DNA of 64,000 nt, from the NCBI GenBank assembly GCA_023430975.1, contig JAEYYB010000146.1, forward strand, positions 42,730 to 106,729. The letters run 5' to 3'. Source of the stretch: Bacillota bacterium. GTDB lineage: Bacteria > Bacillota > Clostridia > Acetivibrionales > DSM-2933. The notes beneath the pieces were generated by a model that searched no databases, had not been told where the DNA came from, and was given only the letters and a program-made list of their open reading frames with translations. Both the position numbers and the translations under genes were made by a program. Shown here piece after piece: positions 16,686-25,811 of the stretch (its first letter is position 1; each line of letters opens with the position of its first letter).

Positions 16686-16732
16686 AGTGGCTGTTGCAAA
16701 ACTTATTCAGTTTTGTAGCAGCCACTGTTTTT
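16686..16732 (+). terminator. Rho-independent terminator of the nitroreductase-like gene
   Basis: AGTGGCTGTTGCAAAAC (16686-16702) pairs with GTTTTGTAGCAGCCACT ending at 16726, around a short loop, followed by GTTTTTG. Strong hairpin with a T tract. Confidence 0.9.
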
Positions 16733-16815
16733 GTGTTGTGCTCGGTATACTGCAATGTTAGTACAGGCTTTAAAATTCTCTGACTTCTCGATTATACATC
16801 GGAGAAATATTTAGA

Positions 16816-16852
16816 AAGTGGCTCAATCAAGACTTTTCTGACCAAGCCACTT
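16816..16852 (-). terminator. Hairpin, possible terminator for the surface-protein gene
   Basis: AAGTGGCT (16816-16823) pairs with AGCCACTT (16845-16852). On the minus strand it is followed by TTTCTAAATATTTC. It lies downstream of the large minus-strand surface protein, beyond a palindromic element, so its role as that gene's terminator is uncertain. Confidence 0.4.
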
Positions 16853-16855
16853 ATA

Positions 16856-16950
16856 TTAAAAGTGTTAATAATCTTACATTTGGCGGAGCAAATAACGAAC
16901 GGTTCAACGGGATTTGCGACAGACAAATGTAATAGATTTATCACTTTTAA
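16856..16950. repeat. Dispersed 95-bp palindromic element, full copy
   Basis: Begins TTAAAAGTGTTAATAATC and ends GATTTATCACTTTTAA. The two about 28-base arms are imperfect inverted repeats, each running to an ACATTTG/CAAATGT segment, and they enclose a centre with GCAAATAACGAACGGTTC and GGGATTTGC. It is flanked by TA on both sides (16854-16855, 16951-16952). It contains no open reading frame of its own. Confidence 0.92.
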
Positions 16951-16984
16951 TATAGTAAGGTTTTCTTTTCAACAGAAGCTTTAA

Positions 16985-19738
16985 TTAGTCGCCTTTTTTG
17001 GTAATAACAACTTTCTGTTCTGCTTCAATCCATTCAACCATTGCACCTAGTTTTTCTGCGATAAATCTTATAGGTGTGTATGTTCTGTCATTTTCGATGA
17101 AAGCAGGACTTTCGAGCATTACCTTTTTGCCGTTTACATAGGCAAAGTATGAGTCGATGTAAATAAGGATTGTTACATCTTCGCCTTTTTCATTTTTTCC
17201 CTTAACTGTAACTTCTCGCTTTTTGCCGTTCCAAAGAACTTCGGCACCTAAGCTTTCTGCTATAAATCTTGCAGGAAGCATTGTTCTGTCATTTCTGATA
17301 ATTGGAGCAACATCGTTTGTTTTATCCGAACCAAAAGCTTTTGCTTCTTTTTTACCTATTGTTAAAACAAGCTCTTTTTTAGAGTTATCGGCAGGCTTTG
17401 TTTCTACTTTTGACCACTTTGCATAAAGTGTAGTTGATGCTGTTATCTTTGTATTGGCATCATAAGCCTTTGTTTGCTCTTTATCCGAATACCAGCCTTC
17501 AAATACATAGCCCTCTTTTGTAGGTTCCGGGATTTCTCCGATTGTTGAACCTTCCTTGATATCCTTACTTTCAACAGTGCTTCCATCATCTGTATCGAAT
17601 TTAATAGTGTATGTTGGAGCAGTATATGTTGGAGCAGTGTGTGTTGGGGCTGTGCTTCCACCACTATTTGATGAGAGTTTTGTAAAGCTTGCGGAAGCAA
17701 TTCCGCTGTTAGCCATACCGCCTTTAACTGCAATAGCCTTTACTGTTATCGAACTGCTGATTGTAAAAGGTCCCGAATAAACTGTGCTTGATGTTGTAGG
17801 TGTTGTACCGTTTGTTGTATAGTAAATTGTCGAATCAGCAGTTTCGCATGTAATAGTGACCGTTTGTGAACTACTGAAAGTGCTGCCGTTAGGTGAAATT
17901 ATAGGAATTGCTACTTTATCCTTCCAAATGGCTGTAACGGTTGTATTGTCGGTAACTGTGTAATTAGTACCTGGTGTATATTCTGTTCCGCCAATATCCC
18001 AGGCTTTGAATTCTTTGTTCGACGGTGCAACAAATGCACAAGCTGGAAGTGTATATTGCTCGCCATTCGGTACTGATACATTTGCCATTGTTCCTGTGCC
18101 ACCGTTTCCAGCAAAGGAAATAACCTTGTAGTTTACAATATTAAAGGTCTTTGTCATACTTCCGCTATATTTACTCAAAAAATTTACAGTTGCAGTTGCT
18201 GTTCCTACATTAACATTGTTTGAGTAATAAACAGTGTAATATGTACCCTGGACAAGTGTTTCTTCACCGTCTGTTATCGTAAGTGATGGTACTATGTAAC
18301 TGCCTGTGTGAGTTTGATCCGGAATATCTGCGATTGTAACACCTTTTGAACTTTCGTTGGAAACTGCTTTTGAGGCTCTGAAAGTTGCATATCTTGTATA
18401 TTCAAATCCATATTCGTCTGCCTCATGTTTGACAGATATAGTATAGCTTGTTCCCGTCGTTAACCCTGTTAATAACTCTGGAAATTCGGAAAACTCTACC
18501 CAGTCTGATGTTGAGGAACCGCCTGTTAACTTAATTTTTAAACCTGTAAATTCATCTTTGTTTGTAACCCTTGCGGTTGTTTCGGTATATTCAACCACCA
18601 GCGGTGGTATTACGTGTTGAAGGGAAACGAAATCGGAAGCTACAGATACATTTGTATTCTCTGGAATCAAGCGAAGCCGTGCATAAAAAACAAAATCATT
18701 TATTTGATCATAATTAACAATTTCACCGTTAGCATCTGCAACGGTATTATCCCATGGTGAGTATGCATATGTTCTGTTCGGCAACAGATTGGTTACCTTT
18801 TTGTTATCTAAATCAAGTTTAAAGGTAGGAATCCTTTCCTTATACATGGACTTAAAAACGCTCGCACTGCTAACCGTTGGATTATTTTTTTCAATATATC
18901 CCGAACCGATTTTCCAATCGTAAAAATCAAAGCCATCCTTGGAAACCGTCGGGAACTTTGAGGTGTCAATTATGGCTTTGGGTATTGCGTACATTTTTTT
19001 CTCACCCGAGTTAATTGTACCTGTGTTTTCGTCAAAGGTTACTTCCACTGTCGGCACAAGAGTAAGCTTAAGGCTATAGGGAGTTGTGCTTTTGTCTGTA
19101 AGCTCAACAGTATAATAAAGCTTTGTCAAATCAGGCAAATTGTAGACAGAGGTTGTCAAAGCAGAATTAAACGTTGTTTCTCCTACATCCGAACGGAGGT
19201 CTGATGCAGACGGTAATTTATATTCAGAGGAAGCTATGGAATAATACTTCAGCTCGGTAGTGCCCACATATATGCTGACATTGATGGCTGAACCTGTAGT
19301 AGTAAGAGTCGTACCCTCGGGAAAGGTCATTGTTGTGTTTACAGGGATATCTTCAAGAGTGGTAACCGGATATGCTTTGAAATAGGATCTTGTTACGCTT
19401 TCAGAGGAAGATAAATTATCAATTTTGGTTTCTATGTACTTAATATGCCATGCATATGGTTTAATGGCTATATACTCATTGCCAATATAAATACTGCCTC
19501 CCCACGGGCTATCTTTGTACTCATACACAACAGTGTCCGAATCTTTAGATTCATAATAACAAATGCTTTTATAATTCTCACACCGCACATACGTTCCGTC
19601 GGCAAATACTGCATTGGTACCTTCATCCAAGATGGGAGTTGTATCTGCTGCGTAAACTGGGATGCCTGTGAATACTATGTTTGTAAAGAAAAGCACAAAT
19701 GCAAGGAGCCACGATAATTTTTTTGAAAAGTGTTTCAT
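16985..19738 (-). CDS. Large secreted surface protein with InlB-type, chitobiase-type and copper-amine-oxidase-type repeats
   Basis: 917 residues with a clear signal peptide (KKLSWLLAFVLFFTNIVF, cleavage near VYAADT). The N-terminal half is unfamiliar beta-rich sequence. Then follow a YDG/MBG-like segment (about 465-535), an InlB B-repeat-like unit (GGTGTMANVSVP ... TVTAIWK), a chitobiase/hexosaminidase C-terminal-like domain (TIYYTTNGTTPTTSSTVYSG), a Thr-Pro linker (APTHTAPTYTAPTYT), a second InlB B-repeat (YVFEGWYSDKEQTKAYDAN), and two copper-amine-oxidase N-type repeats at the end (NDRTMLPARFIAESLGAEV and NDRTYTPIRFIAEKLGAMV). Such proteins are cell-surface or matrix proteins, and the last repeats may bind the wall. 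No LPXTG motif. AAGGAGG precedes the ATG. It faces the nitroreductase gene and may be grouped with the two membrane glycosyltransferase-like genes. Confidence 0.88.
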   Translation of the reverse strand: MKHFSKKLSWLLAFVLFFTNIVFTGIPVYAADTTPILDEGTNAVFADGTYVRCENYKSICYYESKDSDTVVYEYKDSPWGGSIYIGNEYIAIKPYAWHIKYIETKIDNLSSSESVTRSYFKAYPVTTLEDIPVNTTMTFPEGTTLTTTGSAINVSIYVGTTELKYYSIASSEYKLPSASDLRSDVGETTFNSALTTSVYNLPDLTKLYYTVELTDKSTTPYSLKLTLVPTVEVTFDENTGTINSGEKKMYAIPKAIIDTSKFPTVSKDGFDFYDWKIGSGYIEKNNPTVSSASVFKSMYKERIPTFKLDLDNKKVTNLLPNRTYAYSPWDNTVADANGEIVNYDQINDFVFYARLRLIPENTNVSVASDFVSLQHVIPPLVVEYTETTARVTNKDEFTGLKIKLTGGSSTSDWVEFSEFPELLTGLTTGTSYTISVKHEADEYGFEYTRYATFRASKAVSNESSKGVTIADIPDQTHTGSYIVPSLTITDGEETLVQGTYYTVYYSNNVNVGTATATVNFLSKYSGSMTKTFNIVNYKVISFAGNGGTGTMANVSVPNGEQYTLPACAFVAPSNKEFKAWDIGGTEYTPGTNYTVTDNTTVTAIWKDKVAIPIISPNGSTFSSSQTVTITCETADSTIYYTTNGTTPTTSSTVYSGPFTISSSITVKAIAVKGGMANSGIASASFTKLSSNSGGSTAPTHTAPTYTAPTYTIKFDTDDGSTVESKDIKEGSTIGEIPEPTKEGYVFEGWYSDKEQTKAYDANTKITASTTLYAKWSKVETKPADNSKKELVLTIGKKEAKAFGSDKTNDVAPIIRNDRTMLPARFIAESLGAEVLWNGKKREVTVKGKNEKGEDVTILIYIDSYFAYVNGKKVMLESPAFIENDRTYTPIRFIAEKLGAMVEWIEAEQKVVITKKGD

Positions 19739-19838
19739 TGGATTTTCCTCCTTAAAATAATATTGTAATTTTTGTTATATATGCTTAACTTGCCTTTTGG
19801 CAAAGTTTAAGTCTTTAAGATTTTAAATTATACAGAAT

Positions 19839-21287
19839 TTAAATTACACAGAACATATATACCGACAAAATTGAAAAGATTAAAACCGTTGCAGCCGATA
19901 TGCGGTAAAGCACTTTGCCGTACTTTTTATCCTTTTTCAAATCAAGAAATCTTCCGAAAAGAAGTGCATTTATAACAAATGCAGTTGCAATATATCGAAA
20001 ATCCATTGTGCAACCATATGGGTACTTTATGTTAAATGCTATATAGGATACCATAAGCACCGCTGCCGACAACACAATATAACTTATGCTTTTATCCTTG
20101 TCCTTAAAGGACCAAACGGATGATATAACCATGAGGATACTTATTATTGCATATATAAAAAGCATTATGGCGGGTATGGCAGCTGCAATATTAAACCGAA
20201 ATTCGCCAAACACCCCACCCTTTAAAAGATACATCCAGAGGTTATAATCGCTATACACATCGTTATATACAGGGGTAAACATCTTGGTTATTGGAAATGT
20301 CAGGAACCTTTGTATATATGAATAATTTTGTGATACAAATCCCGCATCGCTTACATCAAGCACATAATTAATAGGTTGATTAAACAAAATCAAATTACGA
20401 ATCGGATAAGCAAGACCGAGAGGTATACTTACTGCCGCAAAAAGACACAAGCTTTTAAGCGTTTTAAAGAGATTATGTTTTTTAAAACTTTTTGCAAAAA
20501 CATATATCATCATTAGACCTGTGGGTATTGCAAATACCGCAACCGACACTTTTGACATCATTCCAAGTCCAAAGGACAGGGCGAGGATAACAGTATTTTT
20601 TATGCTCTGATTTTTATACCATCTGATACTAAAAAGTAAAATCATTGTCATAAAAAAAACTGACATAGCATCGTTGTTCACCCGTCCGCCCATAAGATAA
20701 AAGTTTGGCAAAAAGGCAACTAGTGATAGAGGAATAAGCTTATTTATTTTTAGCTCGGCACAAAGTGATTTTACGCAGTAAAGTGTTATACAGGAGAAGA
20801 AGCAGGAAACAAGCCTCGCACAGTTCATTATGTCAGTTTCATTGGTTAAATGCAAAATAGGTTTGAGTACAAAAATAACAATTCCGCTTAAAATATGATA
20901 AAGAGGCGGATGATAAAATTGTCCCTCGTTGCTCATTGGCAAATGTCCATCAAGAATATTCAGTATGTATGCAGCGTGCCCATCAGAATCTATAGAAATA
21001 CCCCTTAAATCATGTTGTCTTAAGGTGCAGGGTGTATAGAGCATATAGCCTATTCTCATAATAAATCCGATAAATAGAATGTATTTTACCAGCACTTCTA
21101 CTTCGAATTTTTGGCATAGGTTGTAGCCACCTATTAAAGCGACTGAAATAATAAGAAATAGCATAAGGCCTTGCACGCTGTTTTGAAGGTCAAGCATATA
21201 CACCAGAACATATACCACAAGAATGGATATACTCAAAACAATTACCCTTATTAAATTGTTTCTTTTTTCAGATAACAAATTAAGCAT
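19839..21287 (-). CDS. Polytopic GT-C-like glycosyltransferase (ArnT/PMT-type)
   Basis: 482 residues with about 11-12 membrane helices. After the first helices there is a large outside loop with acidic residues (DLRGISIDSDGHAAYILN) and HPPLYHILSGIV, the pattern of GT-C enzymes that use polyprenyl-phosphate sugars (ArnT, dolichyl-phosphate-mannose mannosyltransferases). NNDAMSVFFM is also typical. The expected role is transfer of a sugar from a lipid carrier to a surface protein or polymer outside the membrane. It lies 16 bases after a second protein of the same kind and upstream of the surface-protein gene on the same strand, so glycosylation of that protein is a reasonable guess. The start has AAAGGAA upstream. 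The exact substrate is unknown. Confidence 0.8.
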   Translation of the reverse strand: MLNLLSEKRNNLIRVIVLSISILVVYVLVYMLDLQNSVQGLMLFLIISVALIGGYNLCQKFEVEVLVKYILFIGFIMRIGYMLYTPCTLRQHDLRGISIDSDGHAAYILNILDGHLPMSNEGQFYHPPLYHILSGIVIFVLKPILHLTNETDIMNCARLVSCFFSCITLYCVKSLCAELKINKLIPLSLVAFLPNFYLMGGRVNNDAMSVFFMTMILLFSIRWYKNQSIKNTVILALSFGLGMMSKVSVAVFAIPTGLMMIYVFAKSFKKHNLFKTLKSLCLFAAVSIPLGLAYPIRNLILFNQPINYVLDVSDAGFVSQNYSYIQRFLTFPITKMFTPVYNDVYSDYNLWMYLLKGGVFGEFRFNIAAAIPAIMLFIYAIISILMVISSVWSFKDKDKSISYIVLSAAVLMVSYIAFNIKYPYGCTMDFRYIATAFVINALLFGRFLDLKKDKKYGKVLYRISAATVLIFSILSVYMFCVI

Positions 21288-21303
21288 TTAATTATATTCC
21301 TTT

Positions 21304-22761
21304 TCAGTGCAAACCCTCAACCTTCCTGTATAAATATCCACAGTCGTTGTGAAATACTTCGGTGTAGCCTGTACTTATAATTTCTGAAAGCTCAGGGTTT
21401 GTATTTGTATTGTTGTTTTGGAAATACGACAAAATCCATTTTGGCTTATTTTCCATTACATATTCGGTACAATATTTCTCAATATCGGGATTTGTTACAG
21501 CCATCCAAGTCTGCATTGTAAAATACTTGCAGGGAGTATTTAAGTTTACCTCATAAATGAATATTGAAGGCATATTATAAGCAAAACAATCGTTTTTCTC
21601 CCCGTCAGGTATCACATCATACATTTGGTGTGCATTGCTTTTATACTCGGTAATAAAACTTTTTTTCTCTGTTATTTTCGTTCCCAAAAAGCTGTTTGTA
21701 CACATCAATGCAAAAATCAAAGTCAACGCAATCACCGATAGAGACTTTTTCTTAACCTTTATTCCATACTTAATGAGAAATATTGAAGAATACGCGGCTA
21801 GCGGTGCAAGAAGCGTCCAATAATATATAAAAGAATGCCTGCCAATCAATATTGCAGCTGAAATAAGTGGAAAGCTAAGTAAGATGAAGTTGCCCATTTT
21901 TATTTCGTTACTTGAATAACAGGTGCACATGGCAAAAACATTTATTCCCAAAGCAATAAAAAAACACAAAAGCTGTGCACTGTTTCCGTTTGGAATAAGA
22001 CGAAATTGCTCTGATCCTACTTCACAGTATTTAATATTATGTAAAATTGTTGCATAAAACATATCATTGAGTGTTCCTGTGCATAAATGATATATAATTA
22101 TAGGAAGGGACACAGTCAGAATTCCTAAAGAGCCGAAAATTAAAGCACTTCTGATTTCATCCCGACTTTTCGTAATCATATAAATTCCCATAAAAAGAAT
22201 AACCGATACAATGAAGGCAACATTATTAGGGCGCAGGAAAAATGCAAAAGCAAAGCACAATCCAAGTATGTATGGCATCGATGAGGTCAGCTTTTTGTCC
22301 CTTTGCCACTTATCGAAAACACAAAGAGAAATCACGCAAAAGAAATTACTGTATTCCTCAGTATAATTTCCGCCGTTTAATAAGGTAACAGTTATCCAAA
22401 TATAGATAAGAGGTACTAAAAGTGATAAAGCATTTCCAATATGGCAGTATGCAATTTTATAAATCATTATAGAAGAAATCATTATAAGAATAAGTTCTGT
22501 AAGCCATACTCCCAGCGTTCCATCAATTATAAGCTGGGGAAGCATATTTATAATAAAAATAATTGGGCCTTTGTGGTCAAAAAGATCTATGTAAAGCGTT
22601 CCTCCTTGAGCCATTGACTTGCCCATAACAAGATACATACCACTATCCACGCCAATATATTTAAAAAGAGGGCTTGTGTTGTATGCAAAAAGAAGCATAA
22701 ACAAAGTAGATGCCGCAATCAAAATTATATATGAAATTGTTGATTTTATATTTTTCCGCAT
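21304..22761 (-). CDS. Polytopic membrane protein, GT-C glycosyltransferase-like
   Basis: 485 residues, about 11 membrane helices. Near the N-terminus, YIGVDSGMYLVMGKSMAQGG and LFDHKGPIIFIINMLPQ give the acidic outer-loop motif followed by the (D)HKGP signature found in many clostridial GT-C-like membrane proteins. The C-terminal soluble part (from about residue 380) has a mixed fold with WMAVTNPDIEKYC. The enzyme probably uses a lipid-linked sugar donor. AGGAGA precedes the ATG. It is the first gene of a likely two-gene operon with the protein at 19839. Confidence 0.75.
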   Translation of the reverse strand: MRKNIKSTISYIILIAASTLFMLLFAYNTSPLFKYIGVDSGMYLVMGKSMAQGGTLYIDLFDHKGPIIFIINMLPQLIIDGTLGVWLTELILIMISSIMIYKIAYCHIGNALSLLVPLIYIWITVTLLNGGNYTEEYSNFFCVISLCVFDKWQRDKKLTSSMPYILGLCFAFAFFLRPNNVAFIVSVILFMGIYMITKSRDEIRSALIFGSLGILTVSLPIIIYHLCTGTLNDMFYATILHNIKYCEVGSEQFRLIPNGNSAQLLCFFIALGINVFAMCTCYSSNEIKMGNFILLSFPLISAAILIGRHSFIYYWTLLAPLAAYSSIFLIKYGIKVKKKSLSVIALTLIFALMCTNSFLGTKITEKKSFITEYKSNAHQMYDVIPDGEKNDCFAYNMPSIFIYEVNLNTPCKYFTMQTWMAVTNPDIEKYCTEYVMENKPKWILSYFQNNNTNTNPELSEIISTGYTEVFHNDCGYLYRKVEGLH

Positions 22762-22836
22762 AACAGTCTCCTATGTGTGTTTTGACATATTATAGGATGA
22801 AGTTAACACTTTATTAGTTTCAGAATGGACTGTCGA

Positions 22837-23352
22837 TTATAGATATTCTCTTTTACGGAAGCCTAGTGTCCATGCAATTATGGAAACCGGAAACATTCGG
22901 ATTTCACGGTTCAGCTTTGTCACGCTGTCGTTGTAGATAAGGCGGCTGGTGCGTACCATGTTTTCGAAGGTTTGCACCGCATCCATTGTATTAATATAAT
23001 TTGGATTCGCTTTCAGTTCGGGGTATTGCTCCGTCACCATGGCAATTCTGCCCAAGGCCTCGGAAATAACCCCTTCCTGCCTAAGCACATCATCTGGTGT
23101 GGATTTTGCCGTAATCAAGCTTCTTCTGGATTTAATCGTTTCAATCAGAGTTTTGCTTTTGTTCTTGTCATAGCCCTTTGTCAAATTCAAAAGGGCCGTC
23201 AGTGCATCGAAACGGCTTGATAACTGCACCCCAATCTGACTCATGGCATTGCTGATATTCTCATCAAGCACTACCAGTTTACGCTGTGTAGAGATTGCCC
23301 ATAAAACAATTAGTGCAACAACTGCGATGATTGCGATGAAATTTTGCAGCAT
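22837..23352 (-). CDS. lemA: LemA family protein
   Basis: 171 residues: one N-terminal membrane helix (FIAIIAVVALIVLWAI) followed by a long helical bundle with the LemA pattern (RFDALTALLNLTKGYDKNKSKTL, TEQYPELKANPNYINTMD, and the final NREIRMFPVSIIAWTLGFRKREYL). LemA proteins are membrane-anchored with a cytoplasmic-type helical domain. Their function is poorly known, though several are linked to two-component systems. The conserved G-Y motif reads KGYDKNK here. The ATG at 23352 has GAGGAGG 8 bases before it, which rules out the longer in-frame start at 23373. It is divergent from an AgrA/AgrC-like pair, and all three genes are more GC-rich than their surroundings, so they probably form one imported module. 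Confidence 0.9.
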   Translation of the reverse strand: MLQNFIAIIAVVALIVLWAISTQRKLVVLDENISNAMSQIGVQLSSRFDALTALLNLTKGYDKNKSKTLIETIKSRRSLITAKSTPDDVLRQEGVISEALGRIAMVTEQYPELKANPNYINTMDAVQTFENMVRTSRLIYNDSVTKLNREIRMFPVSIIAWTLGFRKREYL

Positions 23353-23469
23353 AATAAGGTCCTCCTCGTTCATTTTTGAAAAGGACAGACCACGATTTTA
23401 TCCATCCTGCCCATTTTACGTCTTTGGGAAAATTATTTTTTGAGTAGTCCATTTTATGTTTGGCTGCAT

Positions 23470-23515
23470 TTAGGGAACATTCCCTAAGTTCAATATATCA
23501 AAAATCGTTCCCTAA
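23470..23515. promoter_or_regulatory. Palindromic operator candidate between lemA and the AgrA-like gene
   Basis: TTAGGGAACATTCCCTAA (23470-23487) is a perfect palindrome with a 2-base centre. A half site GTTCCCTAA follows at 23507-23515. It lies in the divergent intergenic region and is a natural binding-site candidate for the LytTR regulator encoded downstream or for another repressor. Confidence 0.55.
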
Positions 23516-23550
23516 AAACCGTCCGTTGCATGAAACATGATTTTTTCGAC

Positions 23551-23605
23551 ATGAATCATATTAAAAATTTTACGCCGCCGACCGATATTTTCCATATGAA
23601 TCATA
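23551..23605 (+). promoter_or_regulatory. Pair of ATGAATCATA direct repeats upstream of the AgrA-like gene
   Basis: ATGAATCATA occurs at 23551-23560 and again at 23596-23605, 45 bases apart, within the 120 bases before the response regulator start. LytTR regulators usually bind paired direct repeats, though commonly with shorter spacing. Confidence 0.35.
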
Positions 23606-23669
23606 GTTTCGGATTTTTGATTTGTATGCTAAACTTAACATGGAGAGCCTTATAAGAGGAGGAGTACTT

Positions 23670-24404
23670 ATGCTACAGCTTGCGGTTTGTGATGACAATA
23701 TAGGCGAGCTGTCCAATATGGTACAGCTCATAAACCAATACCGGGCAGAAAGACATATAAACTGTGAGTACGCAGCCTTTCTAAACGGATTTGATTTGGT
23801 TTCAGCCTTAGAAAAAGGAAAGCGGTTTGATATATACTGTTTGGACATCATAATGCCGGGCTTTATGGGTATTGATGTCGCAAAGGAAATCCGTGCTTTT
23901 GACAAAACTGCTCCGATTTTGTTCTTTACATCATCGCCCGAATTTGCTTTGGAGAGCTATTCGGTGAAAGCCATCAACTATGTACTAAAGCCAATATCAA
24001 AAGAAAAATTGTTCTTTACCTTTGACGACATGCTGGAGCAGATAAAAACAGAAAAAAATGATGATGTCATTGTCGTAAAGAGCAATGAGGGAATTCAAAA
24101 AATACTGATCTCCAACTTGGTTTTTGCCGAGGTCATTGGCAGAAATGTGTTGTATCATCTACTGTCCGGCAAGGTAATCGAATGCACAGAGAATTTTTCT
24201 TCCGTCTGCGATAATCTTCTGAAATACGGGCAGTTTATCAAAGCCCACCGCTCCTACATTGTGAATATGCAGTATGTGGATACCATTGAAAATCACCAAT
24301 TGACCTTACAGACCCTTTCCTCTATTCCTGTTGCACAGGGCAAGGCACGGGAGATCAAAGAGACGTATCTGGCTTATCAAATGGAGGGGGAAAGAGTGAA
24401 ATGA
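23670..24404 (+). CDS. LytTR-family response regulator (AgrA/VirR-like)
   Basis: 244 residues: a receiver (1-125) with AVCDDN, phospho-acceptor D59 in YCLDIIMPGFMGIDV, and LKPIS, followed by a LytTR DNA-binding domain (about 140-240) with the characteristic FIKAHRSYIVNMQYVDTI. Regulators of this type bind direct repeats and control quorum sensing, bacteriocins or virulence. The ATG at 23670 has AGAGGAGGAG upstream. The stop overlaps the start of the sensor kinase gene (ATGA), so the two are translationally coupled. GC content and codon choice are visibly higher in GC than in the chemotaxis locus, suggesting transfer. No peptide-pheromone gene was found next to it. Confidence 0.93.
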   Translation: MLQLAVCDDNIGELSNMVQLINQYRAERHINCEYAAFLNGFDLVSALEKGKRFDIYCLDIIMPGFMGIDVAKEIRAFDKTAPILFFTSSPEFALESYSVKAINYVLKPISKEKLFFTFDDMLEQIKTEKNDDVIVVKSNEGIQKILISNLVFAEVIGRNVLYHLLSGKVIECTENFSSVCDNLLKYGQFIKAHRSYIVNMQYVDTIENHQLTLQTLSSIPVAQGKAREIKETYLAYQMEGERVK

Positions 24405-25669
24405 TAGAAGTCATTGAATTCTCTCGTTATTTGATTGCTCTGCTTTTCGGTGCGGTGGTTGCGGTCAACTTCGCAGGGATAGAACGCACACGGAAAAACT
24501 ATTTGGCAGTTGGATGCTTCACCGTTGTTTTATTTATTTTGCAAATAGTCTGTTTGCGGCTCTTGGGCATGGGAGTGACGACGAAAATGTATCCATTGCT
24601 TTCTCATTTGCCGGTGGCTGTTATTATCGTCGTGTATTTGAAACGCCCATGGCTGATTTCAATAACCAGTGTGTTTGTTTCCTTCCTGTGCTGCCAGCCT
24701 TCCCGGTGGATCGGCACGGTTGCAGGTGAAGCTTTTGACAGTGCTTCCATGGACCACATCGGTTATATAGCCACTGCGTTTCTTATGTACTGGTTCCTGC
24801 GAAAATATGTGGTGAAATCTGTTAGGGATCTAATGGAACGTTCTGTTAAATCCTGCTTGATGTTCGGTGCCATGCCGGCCTTTTATTATCTGTTCGACCA
24901 CACCACTACTGTTTACACCGATTTTTTGTATAGTGGAAAACGTGCGGCGGTACAGTTCATGCCCTTCGTGACGGCGACATTCTATTTTGTGTTTGTCCTT
25001 ATTTACCATGCCGAAACGCAAAAACAGGCAAGTATCCAAAGAGAGCGGGATATGCTGGACACGCAGTTTAAGCAGGCACAAACGGAATTTATTTCTCTAC
25101 GGCAGATGCAGCAGAATGCCATGAACTACCGGCACGATATGCGCCATCATTTGGCTCTTTTACAGGGCATGGCATCCGAGGGACGCTTGGAGGATATCAG
25201 AGAATATTTACAGACTGCCCAGTCCGACATGGATGCCATCACACCCATACGCTTTTGCGAGAACGAAACCGTCAATCTGATTTTGTCTGCTTTCGCTGCC
25301 AAGGCAAAGCAATCGGAAATCATGTTGATTATAGAATCGAAGCTGCCGGAATCTCTTCCATTGAGCGACACCGAGCTTTGTTCGCTATTGTCAAATGCTT
25401 TGGAAAACGCAATACAAGCCTCGAAAAATATCGCTGATAGCAATAAACGCTATATCAAGTTGCGAATGTATTCCAAAAATAAAAAGCTTTGCATTGACAT
25501 ACGCAACAGCTATCAGACAGAGCCGATATTCCGGCAGGGCCTTCCTGTATCGAAAGAACAGGGGCATGGTTTTGGCACAAAAAGTATGATTCATATTGTG
25601 GAAAAGCATGGCGGTGCATATCGGTTTTCAGTCGAGGATGGGTTGTTTATATTTCAGGCTACAACATAG
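24401..25669 (+). CDS. AgrC-like membrane sensor histidine kinase (GHKL type)
   Basis: 422 residues: six or seven N-terminal membrane helices (residues about 5-205), a linker helix, a DHp segment with MNYRHDMRHHLALLQGM (phospho-acceptor H in the YRHDMRHH motif) and a GHKL ATPase with LLSNALENAIQAS and GHGFGTKSMIHIVEKHGG. This is the architecture of AgrC/ComD-type kinases that sense peptides, and of related kinases paired with LytTR regulators. It overlaps the regulator gene by 4 bases. Sampled lines show about 45-55 percent GC against about 27 percent in a sampled line of the HEAT-repeat gene, so this gene looks imported. The ligand is unknown. Confidence 0.9.
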   Translation: MIEVIEFSRYLIALLFGAVVAVNFAGIERTRKNYLAVGCFTVVLFILQIVCLRLLGMGVTTKMYPLLSHLPVAVIIVVYLKRPWLISITSVFVSFLCCQPSRWIGTVAGEAFDSASMDHIGYIATAFLMYWFLRKYVVKSVRDLMERSVKSCLMFGAMPAFYYLFDHTTTVYTDFLYSGKRAAVQFMPFVTATFYFVFVLIYHAETQKQASIQRERDMLDTQFKQAQTEFISLRQMQQNAMNYRHDMRHHLALLQGMASEGRLEDIREYLQTAQSDMDAITPIRFCENETVNLILSAFAAKAKQSEIMLIIESKLPESLPLSDTELCSLLSNALENAIQASKNIADSNKRYIKLRMYSKNKKLCIDIRNSYQTEPIFRQGLPVSKEQGHGFGTKSMIHIVEKHGGAYRFSVEDGLFIFQATT

Positions 25670-25749
25670 ATGAATATTCTGAGCATAGTTATCCTTTGTT
25701 CTTTTTCTGTAATTTAACTGCCGAAGTACGAAATGAAATTTTTTAGAAT

Positions 25750-25780
25750 AACAAAGAAGCCTTATTTTAATAATAAGGCT
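25750..25780 (-). terminator. Terminator hairpin after tRNA-Leu
   Basis: AGCCTTATT (25758-25766) pairs with AATAAGGCT (25772-25780). On the minus strand the stem is followed by TTCTTTGTT, so it fits termination of the tRNA transcript. It may also serve the kinase gene on the other strand. Confidence 0.65.
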
Positions 25781-25811
25781 CCTTAATTATATCCGTTAGT
25801 ACGGATACTGT

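Noticed and set aside
17443..17733. Alternative-frame ORFs inside the surface-protein gene
   Set aside because: They are shadows of the repeat-rich coding sequence, with no ribosome binding sites or recognisable domains.
25758..25780. Hairpin next to the tRNA considered as an attachment site
   Set aside because: It is a plain terminator-type stem; no duplicate of the tRNA 3' end was seen in the window.
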